The notes: a model not told the origin generated them from the letters alone. Shown: positions 1 to 9,485, counted from the stretch's first letter. The stretch is 64,000 nt of DNA from Terriglobia bacterium (GCA_032252755.1 JAVUPY010000059.1:84873-148872); one strand, 5' to 3'. Numbers and translations: made by a program.

Positions 1-390
1 GTTGCCGGTTGAACCCTTCCTCATGCCTGCCGGATCCGTGAGTGATGCGATGGAAGCGTAGAGCTCGTCGCCCTTGCTGCTGAAGGCGAGGCCCAGCCAG
101 TAGGTCTGCTTCGACTTGGGCCCGAGGCGAGCGTCTGGAAAATCTCGGATCGTGCGGTTCCGGATGTCATAGATCGCGATCGACTCGTGATGGTCGCTCA
201 TCGCGGTTCCGTAGCCCTGGTTGAGGATTGCCGCATAACGGCCGTCGGGCGAGATGACGATGTTCACGGGAAAGCTGTTGAGCTTCAGCGGTGACCCCGG
301 AACCGGTTCCAGCGTCTTGCTCGACGGAAGATTGATGGTTTGGGCGAACAGCGAAGCTGACAGGAATAGGAAGACGATGGCCCGGCGCAT
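1..390 (-). CDS. Secreted YncE-like beta-propeller protein, N-terminal part only
   Basis: The reading frame is open from an ATG at 390 to the left edge, so only the first 130 residues are present. Residues 1-16 form a short signal peptide (charged MRR, hydrophobic core, then FAQ). After it come SPDGRYAAILN, SIAIYDIRNR and LGLAFSSKGDELYASIASLTDP, which are the repeating strands of a YncE/lactonase-type beta-propeller. In Acidobacteriota proteins starting this way are often two-domain YncE/alkaline-phosphatase-superfamily enzymes. The phosphatase half cannot be checked because it would lie outside the window. It is downstream of uridine kinase on the same strand with about 60 bp between them, and is probably functionally separate from that operon. 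Confidence 0.75.
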   Translation of the reverse strand, partial: MRRAIVFLFLSASLFAQTINLPSSKTLEPVPGSPLKLNSFPVNIVISPDGRYAAILNQGYGTAMSDHHESIAIYDIRNRTIRDFPDARLGPKSKQTYWLGLAFSSKGDELYASIASLTDPAGMRKGSTGN

Positions 391-449
391 AGTGGCAACA
401 GTTTAATTGCGCCATTCGCAATCCGCTATTCGCAAATGCGAGTGCTCGA

Positions 450-1067
450 TTAAATTCTGGTGACAGCGTTCTTACGGACATGTTCAATGACGAGCGACAC
501 CTCGCGTTGAATGTCGTCATCACCGCAAACAACGATATCGGCGTAAGCGCACGAAGGATAGACGAACTCCCTGGCCATGGGAAGAACCGTAGTCGAGTAC
601 TGCTCGAGCACGCTTTCGCGCGTTCGGCCGCGCTCGCGGATATCGCGGTCGATTCTCCGCTCCAGGCAGGTCGTGTCACGCAGATCTACATACACCTTCG
701 TGCCCTCGAGTTTGCGGACTTCTTCCCAGTAAAGTGCGAATAATCCCTCGACGATGATGTAGGACTGCGGGTCCACCCGCTCCGTCTCCTTCCTGCGCGA
801 GTGGATCGTGAAGTCGTAAAGCGGCTTCTCGATCGACTTGCCCTTGGTGAGATCGCGAAGGTTCTCTGTCAGCAGCGCGGAATCGAGCGAATCGGGGCAA
901 TCGAAGTTCTGGTGTGCACGCTGGACGAGAGACAGGTGGCGGAGATCGTGGTAGTAAGAATCGAGCCGGAAAATGGCAGCACCGCCGAGTTCGCTGGCAA
1001 CATGCTCGGCGAGGTAACTCTTTCCAGCGCCGGATGGCCCGGCAATTCCGATGAGGTATGGAGTCAG
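450..1067 (-). CDS. udk: Uridine kinase, apparent non-canonical CTG start
   Basis: ATP/GTP-dependent phosphorylation of uridine and cytidine in pyrimidine salvage, in the cytoplasm. The frame shows a P-loop GPSGAGKS at residues 10-17, LDSYYHDL, then NFDCPDSLDS and KPLYDFTIHSRR, and later YIIVEGLFAL, in the order found in uridine kinases. The length (205 residues) fits the family. The odd point is the start: between the in-frame stop just after the purine phosphorylase gene and the P-loop there is no ATG, GTG or TTG. The CTG at 1067 gives a protein beginning LTPYLIGIAG, as the family normally begins, and has a GAGG about ten bases upstream. It follows punA by 38 bp and is the last gene of the nucleoside operon. 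The function is secure; the start codon is inference. Confidence 0.85.
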   Translation of the reverse strand: MTPYLIGIAGPSGAGKSYLAEHVASELGGAAIFRLDSYYHDLRHLSLVQRAHQNFDCPDSLDSALLTENLRDLTKGKSIEKPLYDFTIHSRRKETERVDPQSYIIVEGLFALYWEEVRKLEGTKVYVDLRDTTCLERRIDRDIRERGRTRESVLEQYSTTVLPMAREFVYPSCAYADIVVCGDDDIQREVSLVIEHVRKNAVTRI

Positions 1068-1105
1068 CTTCTTCGTTCCTCGTTCTTCGCTAAAACAAGA
1101 TCACG

Positions 1106-1984
1106 CTAAACAGTCGCGGCAATGCGCGGAATCACTGCGGTCAACAACGCCAGGAATTTGCCGCGCACTCTTGCGCCAACTTCCAATACTTCTTCGTGAT
1201 TGATCGGCTGATCTAACATTCCCGCGGCCATATTGGTAACGCAGGAGACCGCGAGCACAGTGAGCCCCATGTGCCGCGCCACGATTACCTCCGGTACCGT
1301 CGACATTCCCACCAGGTCGGCACCGATGATCCGCAAGTACCGAATCTCCGCCGGGGTCTCGTAACTTGGACCGGATAGTGCAGCATACACACCTTCAAAC
1401 AGCTCAATCTGCAGGCGGCGAGCCTCGTCGTGCGCGATCTCACGATAACGTTTGCTGTAGGCATCACTCATGTCGTGAAAGCGCAACCCGAAGCGTTCGT
1501 CATTCGCGCCAGTCAGTGGATTCGCCCCTTGCAGATTAAGGTGATCGCTCAACAGTACCAGCGCGCCCTGGCCATAGCTTTTGTTGATGCCACCGGCAGC
1601 GTTCGTCAGGACAATTGCCTTGAGCCCCATCAAGCCGAACACGCGCACCGGAAACGCCGCCTGCTTCGCCGTATAGCCTTCATACTGGTGAACCCGGCCC
1701 TGCATCGCCGCGACCGTTACCTCTCCGAGTTTACCGACGACCAGGCGCCCGGCGTGACCGATCGCAGTCGACCGCGGATAATTCGGGATCGTCTCGTACG
1801 GGACAATCAGTGCATCCTTGAGGTCGTTCGCGAAGTCACCAAGTCCGGAGCCCAGCACGACCGCGACTTTCGGCAGGCCCAATGCGGGCCGCTCGGCCAA
1901 GCGCGCCAGCACGAAGTCCGCAGCCTGCTTCGCGCGAGTGTATTCGTCGAGTTGATCTTCTTTGCGTTCCACGGCAGTGCTCAT
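1106..1984 (-). CDS. punA: Purine nucleoside phosphorylase
   Basis: Phosphorolysis of purine (deoxy)nucleosides to base plus (deoxy)ribose-1-phosphate. The 292-residue protein has the layout of the trimeric PNP/MTAP family: VAVVLGSGLGDFAN near residue 42 (phosphate-binding loop), HAGRLVVGKL, the GRVHQYEGY segment, TNAAGGINKSY, and SGPSYETPAEIRYLR with GADLVGMSTVPEVIVARH, which carries the base-recognition loop. Its start ATG overlaps the stop of the transporter gene by four bases (ATGA at 1981-1984), so the two are translationally coupled. With the transporter, the pyrimidine phosphorylase and uridine kinase it makes a complete uptake-and-salvage unit. Guanosine/inosine preference is likely for this length class but cannot be read directly. 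Confidence 0.93.
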   Translation of the reverse strand: MSTAVERKEDQLDEYTRAKQAADFVLARLAERPALGLPKVAVVLGSGLGDFANDLKDALIVPYETIPNYPRSTAIGHAGRLVVGKLGEVTVAAMQGRVHQYEGYTAKQAAFPVRVFGLMGLKAIVLTNAAGGINKSYGQGALVLLSDHLNLQGANPLTGANDERFGLRFHDMSDAYSKRYREIAHDEARRLQIELFEGVYAALSGPSYETPAEIRYLRIIGADLVGMSTVPEVIVARHMGLTVLAVSCVTNMAAGMLDQPINHEEVLEVGARVRGKFLALLTAVIPRIAATV

Positions 1985-3219
1985 AAGAACATCCCGACAA
2001 TTGCGGCGGACATCAGGTTCGCCATCGTTCCCGCGATCATGGCCCGGAATCCCAACCGCGCTAAATCGCCGCGACGATTCGGTGCTAACGCGCCAAGGCC
2101 GCCGATCTGAATACCGATGGAACTGATGTTAGCGAAGCCGCACAGTGCGAACGTCGCGATCGTGAACGACCGCGGATCCAGCGTCCCCTTCATCGGCCCA
2201 AGCATCGTGAACGCCACCAGTTCATTCAGAGCCATGCGGGTTCCCAACAGATTGCCGATAACTCTGCAGTCGTGCCACGGAACGCCGATGAGCCACGCCA
2301 CAGGCGCAAAAACGAATCCGAATATGCTCTCAAGACTGGATGGGAACCAGCGGAAGCCGTGAGCGATGAGCACGTTATGAATCCCACCCAGAATTCCGTT
2401 CAAAAGATAGATCAGAGCAAGAAACGAAATCAGCATGGCCGCGACATTGATCGCGAGGCTCAATCCATCACTGGTACCTTTGGCGGTGGCGGCGAGCACG
2501 TTTTCATGCTTCTCTTCTTCGTCACGCTGAATGGCGCTCTTGCCCGAAGTTTCAGGGACTTCGGTCTCCGGCACCAGCATCTTGGCGATGGTCAGCGTCC
2601 CAGGGGCGGTCATGATTACCGCTGTCAGCAGATGTTTCGCCTCAATGCCGCTCAGGATATATGCGCCCATGATGCCGCCGGAAACGTGTGCCATTCCGGC
2701 TGTCATGATGACCATCAGTTCGGAGTTGGTGACGCGCGATAAAAAGGGCCGTATCGTCAGTGGGGCTTCCGTCTGCCCCATAAAAATGCTCGCCGCGACG
2801 TCCAGCGATTCAACGCCGCTGACGCCCATCAGCCGCTGCATCAGTTTCGCCGCAATATTAATGACGAACTGCATCACCCCGAAGTGATAGAGGATCGCAA
2901 AGAATGCCGCGATGAAGATGATGGTCGGCAGAACCTGAAACGCGAAGATAAAGCCATTCGTCGAGGCTTTCTTTCCGAGTTCGCCAAAGACGAAATTCGA
3001 TCCGTAAAAGGAGTAATCAAGCAGCTTGTTGATTCCCGCTCCAGCCGCCGTGATCATCTCCCGTCCGTAGGTCCACTTCAGAACCAGGAAGGCGAAGAAG
3101 ATTTGTAACGTGACTCCGGTTCCTACCGTCCGCCAATTGATCGCACGGCGCTTTGTGGAGAATGCCCACGCCAGGCCAATGATCACAGCCAGGCCCAATA
3201 AACCTCTCAGAATCGCCAT
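1981..3219 (-). CDS. nupC: Concentrative nucleoside transporter (CNT/NupC family)
   Basis: Inner-membrane, cation-coupled uptake of nucleosides. The 412-residue protein is a run of hydrophobic segments with family landmarks: an N-terminal helix, GVTLQIFFAFLVLKW, GFIFAFQVLPTIIFIAAFFAILYHFG in stretches, SIFMGQTEAPLTIRPFL (the substrate-binding GQTEAP signature), GGIMGAYI, and FALCGFANISSIGIQIGG near the C-terminus. All are standard for CNT transporters. It lies 10 bp downstream of the pyrimidine phosphorylase and overlaps punA by four bases. The context says it supplies substrates to the flanking phosphorylases and kinase. Confidence 0.92.
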   Translation of the reverse strand: MAILRGLLGLAVIIGLAWAFSTKRRAINWRTVGTGVTLQIFFAFLVLKWTYGREMITAAGAGINKLLDYSFYGSNFVFGELGKKASTNGFIFAFQVLPTIIFIAAFFAILYHFGVMQFVINIAAKLMQRLMGVSGVESLDVAASIFMGQTEAPLTIRPFLSRVTNSELMVIMTAGMAHVSGGIMGAYILSGIEAKHLLTAVIMTAPGTLTIAKMLVPETEVPETSGKSAIQRDEEEKHENVLAATAKGTSDGLSLAINVAAMLISFLALIYLLNGILGGIHNVLIAHGFRWFPSSLESIFGFVFAPVAWLIGVPWHDCRVIGNLLGTRMALNELVAFTMLGPMKGTLDPRSFTIATFALCGFANISSIGIQIGGLGALAPNRRGDLARLGFRAMIAGTMANLMSAAIVGMFL

Positions 3220-3229
3220 TCAGTTACCT

Positions 3230-4549
3230 CTAAACGTTCTTTCCGCGGATGATTTTGTGAATCAGCGGACGCGGTGTGGCGGGCAGATGCTCGCCAATGT
3301 GGAAAGCCGCAGCCAGGAGTTCGCGGGCCTCGGCCAGATTGCGTTCGTCGTTGTAATGGATCGTGCAGAGCGTGTCGTTGTTGTGAACAAAATCCCCTAC
3401 CTTCTTCTGCAGCGTGATGCCGACGGCCGGATCGATCGTGTCTTCCTTCTTCGCGCGGCCTCCGCCGAGCAGCAACGAAGCGATCCCGACCTGCTCGCAA
3501 GCGATCGAGGTAATGAACCCTTCCGTTGGTGCGAAGATATTGCCGACCCGTTGCGAACGCGGCAGCTTCCACGGAGCGTCGACAATTTGCGGCTCACCAC
3601 CCTGCGCAACGATCATCTCTTTGAATTTTTCCAGCGCGCGACCGGTGGCAATGAGATCCCATGCGAGTTTCTTGCCTGCTTCAGGCGAGTCGGCCCTCTC
3701 GCCGAGATAGAACATCCATCCGCAGAGTTCGAGCGAAAGAATGCGCAGGTCTTCCGGCCCGCCACCGCGGAGCACCTCAATGCACTCTTCGACCTCAAGC
3801 GCGTTACCGACCTTGTTGCCGAGCGGTTGGTCCATGTCTGTAATGAGCGCAACCATGCGCTTGCCCATGTCTGTTCCGACGTCGACCATAAGGCGCGCCA
3901 GTGCTTCGGAGTCTTCTTCCTTCTTCATGAATGCGCCGCTGCCGGTCTTCACGTCGAGCACCAGCCCGTCAATCCCCTCGGCCAGTTTTTTGCTCATGAT
4001 GGACGCACAGATCAGTGGCGGACTTTCTACAGTCCCGGTCACATCACGGAGCGCATACAGTTTCTTGTCGGCGGGCGCAACTTCGGCAGTCTGGCCGATC
4101 ATTGCGCATCCGACCTTAGTCAAGACTGTTCGGAACTTGTCGAGCGTTAGGTTGACGCTGAAGCCCGGTATAGCTTCGAGTTTGTCGAGCGTTCCGCCGG
4201 TATGTCCAAGGCCACGCCCGCTCAACATGGGGACGTAAACGCCTCCGGCGGCGACAACAGGCGAGAGGATGAGTGAGGTTTTGTCGCCCACGCCCCCGGT
4301 CGAATGCTTATCGATTTTGCGAGCGGGCAGATCCGAAAAATCGAGGACCTGTCCGGAGTACAGCATCGAGTGGAGCAGCGCCGAAGTCTCGGCGCGCGTC
4401 ATGCCGCGCAGAAAGGTCGCCATGAGGAACGCGGAAACCTGGTAGTCGGGCACCTCTCCGCGGGTATACGCGGAGATAATGAATTCGATTTCCTGGCAGG
4501 AGAGTTCGCGACCGTCGCGCTTCTTCTTAATGAGTTCGACAACAAGCAT
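3230..4549 (-). CDS. deoA: Thymidine/pyrimidine-nucleoside phosphorylase
   Basis: Phosphorolysis of thymidine, deoxyuridine or uridine to base plus pentose-1-phosphate. The 439-residue protein contains KHSTGGVGDKTS (phosphate-binding glycine loop) and SGRGLGHTGGTLDKLE, the phosphorylase signature, followed by the glycosyltransferase-3 core and a C-terminal domain with KKEDTIDPAVGITLQKKVGDFV. The ATG at 4549 (MLVVELIKKKRDG) was preferred over an ATG 54 bp upstream because homologs start with this helix. No strong Shine-Dalgarno is visible at either. It is the first gene of the salvage operon. The sequence does not decide between deoA and the broader-specificity pdp. Confidence 0.92.
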   Translation of the reverse strand: MLVVELIKKKRDGRELSCQEIEFIISAYTRGEVPDYQVSAFLMATFLRGMTRAETSALLHSMLYSGQVLDFSDLPARKIDKHSTGGVGDKTSLILSPVVAAGGVYVPMLSGRGLGHTGGTLDKLEAIPGFSVNLTLDKFRTVLTKVGCAMIGQTAEVAPADKKLYALRDVTGTVESPPLICASIMSKKLAEGIDGLVLDVKTGSGAFMKKEEDSEALARLMVDVGTDMGKRMVALITDMDQPLGNKVGNALEVEECIEVLRGGGPEDLRILSLELCGWMFYLGERADSPEAGKKLAWDLIATGRALEKFKEMIVAQGGEPQIVDAPWKLPRSQRVGNIFAPTEGFITSIACEQVGIASLLLGGGRAKKEDTIDPAVGITLQKKVGDFVHNNDTLCTIHYNDERNLAEARELLAAAFHIGEHLPATPRPLIHKIIRGKNV

Positions 4550-4798
4550 AAGTCTGGGGCCGCTCAGCCGCACACACGAGAGCGCGAGGCAAACCCCAGG
4601 CACTTCTCAGTAGGGTTCCAGCAAACGGCTCAAAGGAGTCTGGCAGAGACACTGTAGCTTAAAGGACATAGGCCATCGTGGAAAGGAAAAAACGGTAGTA
4701 ATCGCGGGCGGATGGCCATTTCCAAGCTGTCGACTCGGACCCGATTTCGACCACACCCTCTGTGAGCCTCGCCGGCGTTTTCGTTTAGAATGTGCACC

Positions 4799-5275
4799 AT
4801 GAAAATCCGCCCTCTGTTGCCCCTGTCTCTCTGCTTTTGTCTCTCCCTTTCAGCTGCGACCGCGCTGTATGCCGGAACGCCGGAAAAAGAGGCGGTTTTA
4901 GCTCCTGTGAAAGCGCTGTTTGATGGCATGGCGAAACGCGACGCGGCGGCGGTCAAGAAGCCGTTGCTCGCCGGGGGCTCGATGGTGCTGATGCGCGATG
5001 GCAAGCCCGTCCGGATGACCTTTGAAGAATTCGCGGATCGAGTGGCCAAACCCGGAACCACGCGCATCGAGGAGCGAATCCATAATCCGCTGGTGCGCAT
5101 CGATCACGATCTGGCAGTGGTATGGGCTCCATTCGGATTTCTTGTCGATGGCAAGGTTGACCATTGCGGAACTGACCTGTTCAATCTTGTTCGGACGGAC
5201 GGTGAGTGGAAAATCGCAAGTGTCGCCGATACGGGGCGAAAGGATTGCCCGATCACACCGCACAAAGCCAAATAG
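4799..5275 (+). CDS. Secreted NTF2-like (SnoaL-type) protein
   Basis: A 158-residue protein beginning MKIRPLLPLSLCFCLS, a clear signal peptide ending near ALYAG. The mature part has the fold pattern of nuclear-transport-factor-2-like proteins: a helix with LAPVKALFDGMAKRDAAAVKKPL, then RMTFEEFADRVAK, then strands LAVVWAPFGFLVDGKVDHCGTDLFNLVRTDGEWKIASVADT in pieces. Members of this fold are small binding proteins or isomerases, and no catalytic residues can be assigned here. The ATG at 4799 was chosen over one three codons upstream because it starts the signal peptide directly. It is a single gene, divergent from the nucleoside operon. Confidence 0.75.
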   Translation: MKIRPLLPLSLCFCLSLSAATALYAGTPEKEAVLAPVKALFDGMAKRDAAAVKKPLLAGGSMVLMRDGKPVRMTFEEFADRVAKPGTTRIEERIHNPLVRIDHDLAVVWAPFGFLVDGKVDHCGTDLFNLVRTDGEWKIASVADTGRKDCPITPHKAK

Positions 5276-5568
5276 TTCACGACGAAAAGTGTTTGCGGAA
5301 ATCCCGGAATGTCCTGCCTGTAATCACATTCCACGGCGCTCCCCGTATTCCGTCCCGTATCCCCCGGATGTCACAGATTCCCAAAACGGGAACGACGCAT
5401 CCTGCGGGTCATCGTCCTTTCGAGAAGCTACATGTGAGTCGCGTCACCGAATTCAGTCACACTCTTCTTAAATACTTTGCAAGTTCGTCATTTCTCTCTG
5501 AGCGACTGTGGCTGCGGGAAAGCTCGTCGTAGGGCTACGCGTTCTTTGGGCTCTGGGGTTCCGGTTGC
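5276..5568. other. Gene-free interval of 293 bp
   Basis: No convincing coding frame in either direction. Several short frames exist but lack ribosome-binding sites and family-like sequence. I see no strong hairpin with a T-run and no clear promoter, although the leader of the next gene must start here. Confidence 0.5.
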
Positions 5569-8136
5569 ATGGGGTCGAACCGCGGTGTAGTTAGGAGTTC
5601 TCTAGGAGTTTCTGTACCGGGATGGGTATCGGCGGCAACGCGATCATTGTTCTCGGTACTGATGTTATTCCTCTCCATCTACTGCCTGCTGGCGTACTTA
5701 CCCGATACCTACTACATGCTCATCAGGGCTCCGTACCTGGTCTGGCTGCCCTGGCTGATTCGATTCCAACCCTGGATTTTCAGCGTCCTTGCAGTTTCTC
5801 TATGTGTCGTCTTGTTCCTGGAAGGAAAGCAACATGTACGCAGATTGCTAATCGAATTTACGCTGGTGCTTCTGGCAGCTGCCGTATTGTTTTTTGTGAC
5901 CGAACCCCTGGCTCATATTCAGAACGATTCTCGCAGTTTTATCTGGAGCTTAGTACTGCTGTTTCCGGTACTCTTCCTGGGAACTCTAGATATTGCCGCG
6001 GATTGGAAGCTAATTGAGGCGGCTAACCAGCAACCACCACGGCGGTTAGGATTTGTGGTCCCACTGCTTGTTGCGGGCGCTGTCGGAATCGTCGACCCGG
6101 GTACGTCGATCCTTCGTTCCTTACAAAGCAGTTCCGCGTTTCATATTGTTGCACGGGACATTTGGGCGTGGCTCCTCGCGGTGGCGGCAGATCTCCTGCT
6201 TTGCGTATTCCTGGTAAGCCTGTACAACCTTCCCGAGTCGCTGCACTTGTCACGCCGCCCAGTCTTGCGGTTTGTCGTATACAGGTTGGTGACGTGGATC
6301 TTGCTTGATCGTCTTCTCCAGAACGTCATCCTGGATTCACTGCCATTCCACAGCATACCGTCTCAGCTCTATTCAGGTACGCTTGCTCTCACATCGGTGA
6401 TATTCGGCGGGTCAGAACGGATTCTGCTTCCGGATATACGGGCATGGCGACACAGGTTTGTCGAGCAGAAGAAAACTCGGGTGCTAATAGGCTTGGGATG
6501 CGTCCTCGTGGCTTTGGCTTATGTTGTGCCGGCATTGATCGGCTTGCTTGATTGGAATTACTTACTTGAGAAGATGTGGACCTTGATACTGTGGACCGGG
6601 GCGATTATCACAGCTGTTTTGTGGCGAAGAATGCGGTCGCCGCGGCCGTATCCTGCGCTCCCAATCGTGTGCATTCTCGTTATCAGCCCCTTGCTGTACG
6701 TCTACGCCCTGGCGCCCTCAACTCATCGAACTGAGACATCCGATGTCTCGATGGGAATGAGCGTCGCTCTTGCGCAACACGTGAGTTTGGACACATCGTA
6801 CAGGGTAGTTGAGGAGCTGTGGGCATGGCGAAGGGAGTCGTGGCCTTGGCGGCACGAAAATACCTGTGATGAACTTTGCCATTTCCTGCTTGCACATAGC
6901 AATCTAGCGCGAACAGTAAAGGCGACAGCGGTTGACGTAAAGCTGGTGGAGAAACTGGAGCCTACTTCGATCAAGAAACCGAACATATTCGTCATTGTGA
7001 TCGATAGTCTGCGCCAGGACTACGTCTCTGCCTACAATCCGGCGGTCACCTTCACGCCCGAGATTGGAAAATTCGCGGCTGAAAGCACAGTATTTCGGAA
7101 TGCCTTCACACGGTATAACGGCACAGCACTGTCCGAACCTGCGATCTGGGCAGGAGCGATGTTGCTGCACAAGAAGTCCTACCTGCAGCCCTTTCACACC
7201 CTCAACGGAATGGAGAAACTGCTGGATACGGACGATTATCAACGCTTTATAAGCGTGGATATCCCGGTTTTACAGGTTGTGCTGCAGCGGACGCCGGACC
7301 TGGTGCCCTTGGATGAGAATGTGAAGGTCTGGACACAGGAAGACGTCTGTTCGACGGAACTCGACGCCGAAAACAAAATTAATCGCCGAGCGGATAGGCG
7401 ACCGATATTCATGTATGCCCAGCCTCAAAATCTGCACGCGATCACTCTCTCCGGGTTGGGTCCCTACCGAAATCCTAGAAAGCCGTATCCCGGCTTCATG
7501 CCGAAGGTAGCCTCGGAATTGGAGCGTGTCGACGGGTGCTTCGGCAGGTTCATCCACTACCTGAAGTCGTCCGGCCTCTATAACAACAGCATCGTCGTAC
7601 TCACGTCCGATCATGGCGATTCGTATGGAGAATATGGACGACTGGGACATGCGTGGACCATGAACCCTGAGGACCTGCGGATTCCGCTCATTATTCATCT
7701 TCCGGAGAAGATGAAGAGCACCTATTACCATGATCCCGATCAGATCGCATTCAACATCGATATCACGCCGACGCTCTATTACCTGTTGGGGCATGGACCC
7801 GTCGTGAACGACCCACGCTTTGGACGGCCGCTCTTCACCAAAACGCCAAAAGAAGCAGAAGCGTACCGGCGCGACAGCTATCTTGTGGTTAATACTTACA
7901 CGCCGATTTATGGACTTCTAAGTAACAATGGAAAAAGCCTGTTCATTGCCAACCCGCTTGACTATACCAACGGGTATTTCGACCTGGAAAAGGATCCTTT
8001 TGGAGTCGTCAATCGATTGAATGACAAGATTCTGATTACCGACCAGGAACTCATCCACGATGACGTGCAGCAGATCGGAAAGCTCTATCACTTCGAATTG
8101 CACGAGCCAACCTTCATGGAGTGGCTCACGCACTAG
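5569..8136 (+). CDS. Membrane-anchored sulfatase-fold (alkaline phosphatase superfamily) protein
   Basis: An 855-residue protein with two halves. Residues 1 to about 420 hold around ten hydrophobic segments. From about residue 470 comes an alkaline-phosphatase-superfamily domain: PNIFVIVIDSLRQDY (first metal-binding Asp), TRYNGTALSEPAIWAG (the position of the catalytic Thr/Ser nucleophile), and VVLTSDHGDSYGEYGRLGHAW (DHG metal ligands and His). This is the architecture of LtaS/EptA-like membrane transferases, which move phosphoglycerol, phosphoethanolamine or related groups onto envelope polymers. The active site lacks the Cys of true sulfatases. The substrate is unknown. It stands alone on the plus strand. 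A related but shorter protein lies in the island at 45.3 kb. Confidence 0.8.
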   Translation: MGSNRGVVRSSLGVSVPGWVSAATRSLFSVLMLFLSIYCLLAYLPDTYYMLIRAPYLVWLPWLIRFQPWIFSVLAVSLCVVLFLEGKQHVRRLLIEFTLVLLAAAVLFFVTEPLAHIQNDSRSFIWSLVLLFPVLFLGTLDIAADWKLIEAANQQPPRRLGFVVPLLVAGAVGIVDPGTSILRSLQSSSAFHIVARDIWAWLLAVAADLLLCVFLVSLYNLPESLHLSRRPVLRFVVYRLVTWILLDRLLQNVILDSLPFHSIPSQLYSGTLALTSVIFGGSERILLPDIRAWRHRFVEQKKTRVLIGLGCVLVALAYVVPALIGLLDWNYLLEKMWTLILWTGAIITAVLWRRMRSPRPYPALPIVCILVISPLLYVYALAPSTHRTETSDVSMGMSVALAQHVSLDTSYRVVEELWAWRRESWPWRHENTCDELCHFLLAHSNLARTVKATAVDVKLVEKLEPTSIKKPNIFVIVIDSLRQDYVSAYNPAVTFTPEIGKFAAESTVFRNAFTRYNGTALSEPAIWAGAMLLHKKSYLQPFHTLNGMEKLLDTDDYQRFISVDIPVLQVVLQRTPDLVPLDENVKVWTQEDVCSTELDAENKINRRADRRPIFMYAQPQNLHAITLSGLGPYRNPRKPYPGFMPKVASELERVDGCFGRFIHYLKSSGLYNNSIVVLTSDHGDSYGEYGRLGHAWTMNPEDLRIPLIIHLPEKMKSTYYHDPDQIAFNIDITPTLYYLLGHGPVVNDPRFGRPLFTKTPKEAEAYRRDSYLVVNTYTPIYGLLSNNGKSLFIANPLDYTNGYFDLEKDPFGVVNRLNDKILITDQELIHDDVQQIGKLYHFELHEPTFMEWLTH

Positions 8137-8282
8137 TGAAACCTTCCACACACTGAAGCGCGTGGTTATACATGGTTGCGACCGCTCCAAGGGCTGAACT
8201 GCGGCACGGCCCGCATTCATGGCAGTCACTTCATAAAATTTGCTGAGGCGCTCCCACGCCGAATCGTGGTATAAGTCCCGAA

Positions 8283-9191
8283 ATGTCCCAACAGCCAGGC
8301 TCTTTCCGGCTCTTCCGCGTTGCAGGTATTACCGTTTATCTGCATTCGTTGTGGTTTGTCGTCGCGGTCTTTGAGATCAGCGCTCGAAAGAACTACTACT
8401 CCTCCATATCCTGGAACATCGCCGAATATCTCGGACTCTTCTTGATCGTGCTGCTGCACGAGTTCGGCCATGCGCTCGCCTGCAAGCAGGTTGGCGGCAG
8501 CGCCGACCGAATCCTCTTGTGGCCTCTGGGAGGCGTGGCCTACGTCTCACCGCCAGAGCGGCCCGGCGCAACCTTGTGGAGCATCGCCGCAGGCCCACTC
8601 GTCAACGTAGTGATTGCCGGGATCCTCTTCGCTGTCCCTTATGTCGACCCGTCACTGCTGTCGACTCCGGGCGACATGCGTCTCTTCATCCGGTCCATCA
8701 CTCTCATCAACTGGGTGCTCCTCGTCTTCAATCTTCTTCCGGTGTACCCGCTGGATGGCGGTCAGATCCTGCGCTCGCTTCTCTGGTTCGTGTTCGGACG
8801 CGCGCGCAGTCTCAGCATCACCGCATGGATCGGCTTCGCGGGCGGCATCGCGCTATTAGCCCTTGCTCTCAAAGCGGGATCGGTCTGGCTCGGCGCCGTC
8901 GCCTTATACATGCTGTTCAGGTGCTGGCGTGGAATGCAGGGCGCTCGCGCGCTCGCGAAACTGGAGAGCCTGCCTCGCCGCCCGGATTTCGCCTGCCCGT
9001 CATGCACGCAATCACCGCAAATCGGCGACTTCTGGAAATGCAGGTGCGGCACGCGCTTCGACACGTTCGCTACTCAGGCTACATGCCCGCAGTGTGGCAC
9101 ACAGTACCCCAGGACGACGTGTTTCAACTGCCGAACCCAGCACCCGATCGAGGAGTGGAGGCGATTGTCCGCCGCGAGTTCATCAGCGTAG
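8283..9191 (+). CDS. Site-2 protease family metalloprotease with C-terminal zinc ribbons
   Basis: An intramembrane zinc protease of family M50. HEFGH at residues 59-63 gives two zinc ligands and the catalytic Glu, and NLLPVYPLDGGQ around residues 150-161 gives the third ligand (Asp158). Hydrophobic segments surround both. Unlike typical rhomboid-sized M50 proteins, residues 238-283 carry four paired-cysteine knuckles: C238/C241, C253/C255, C268/C271, C280/C283. These look like one or two zinc ribbons on the cytoplasmic side, perhaps binding a substrate, nucleic acid or regulator. The protein is 302 residues and starts three bases after position 8280 with no close partner. Fold and protease activity are secure; the role of the ribbons is unknown. 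Confidence 0.88.
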   Translation: MSQQPGSFRLFRVAGITVYLHSLWFVVAVFEISARKNYYSSISWNIAEYLGLFLIVLLHEFGHALACKQVGGSADRILLWPLGGVAYVSPPERPGATLWSIAAGPLVNVVIAGILFAVPYVDPSLLSTPGDMRLFIRSITLINWVLLVFNLLPVYPLDGGQILRSLLWFVFGRARSLSITAWIGFAGGIALLALALKAGSVWLGAVALYMLFRCWRGMQGARALAKLESLPRRPDFACPSCTQSPQIGDFWKCRCGTRFDTFATQATCPQCGTQYPRTTCFNCRTQHPIEEWRRLSAASSSA

Positions 9192-9434
9192 GTCGGACGT
9201 CCGGCGGGGAGTGTCCCGGTCCGGGACTTTTTGTAGACCCACCCCCTGTTTTCGCCTCCGCCTGTTTTCAGCGGCTTACGGAAATTTCCGCTGCAAAATA
9301 TTGAGAGGGAAGAACTTAAATCTGAAAACCCGATGAGGATCTTTGTTTTCAGGGTTTTGCGACGGAAAAATGTGCGTTTGGGCTGCGTGCCCGGGGTGGA
9401 AAACCCCGGGTGAGCGTCGGGCCGGAGCCGTGGA

Positions 9435-9485
9435 ACCCACATCTGTGGACGCACATCTGCTGACCACGACAGATGTGGGGCACCG
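9435..9485. repeat. Dispersed CACATCTG ... GATGTGGGGCACC repeat, copy 1
   Basis: Contains CCCACATCTGTGG, CACATCTGCTGAC and CAGATGTGGGGCACCGG in a row, so CACATCTG and CAGATGTG can pair. The same CCCACATCT start and ATGTGGGGCACC end recur near 15897-15959 and, more divergently, near 26840-26904. Confidence 0.7.
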
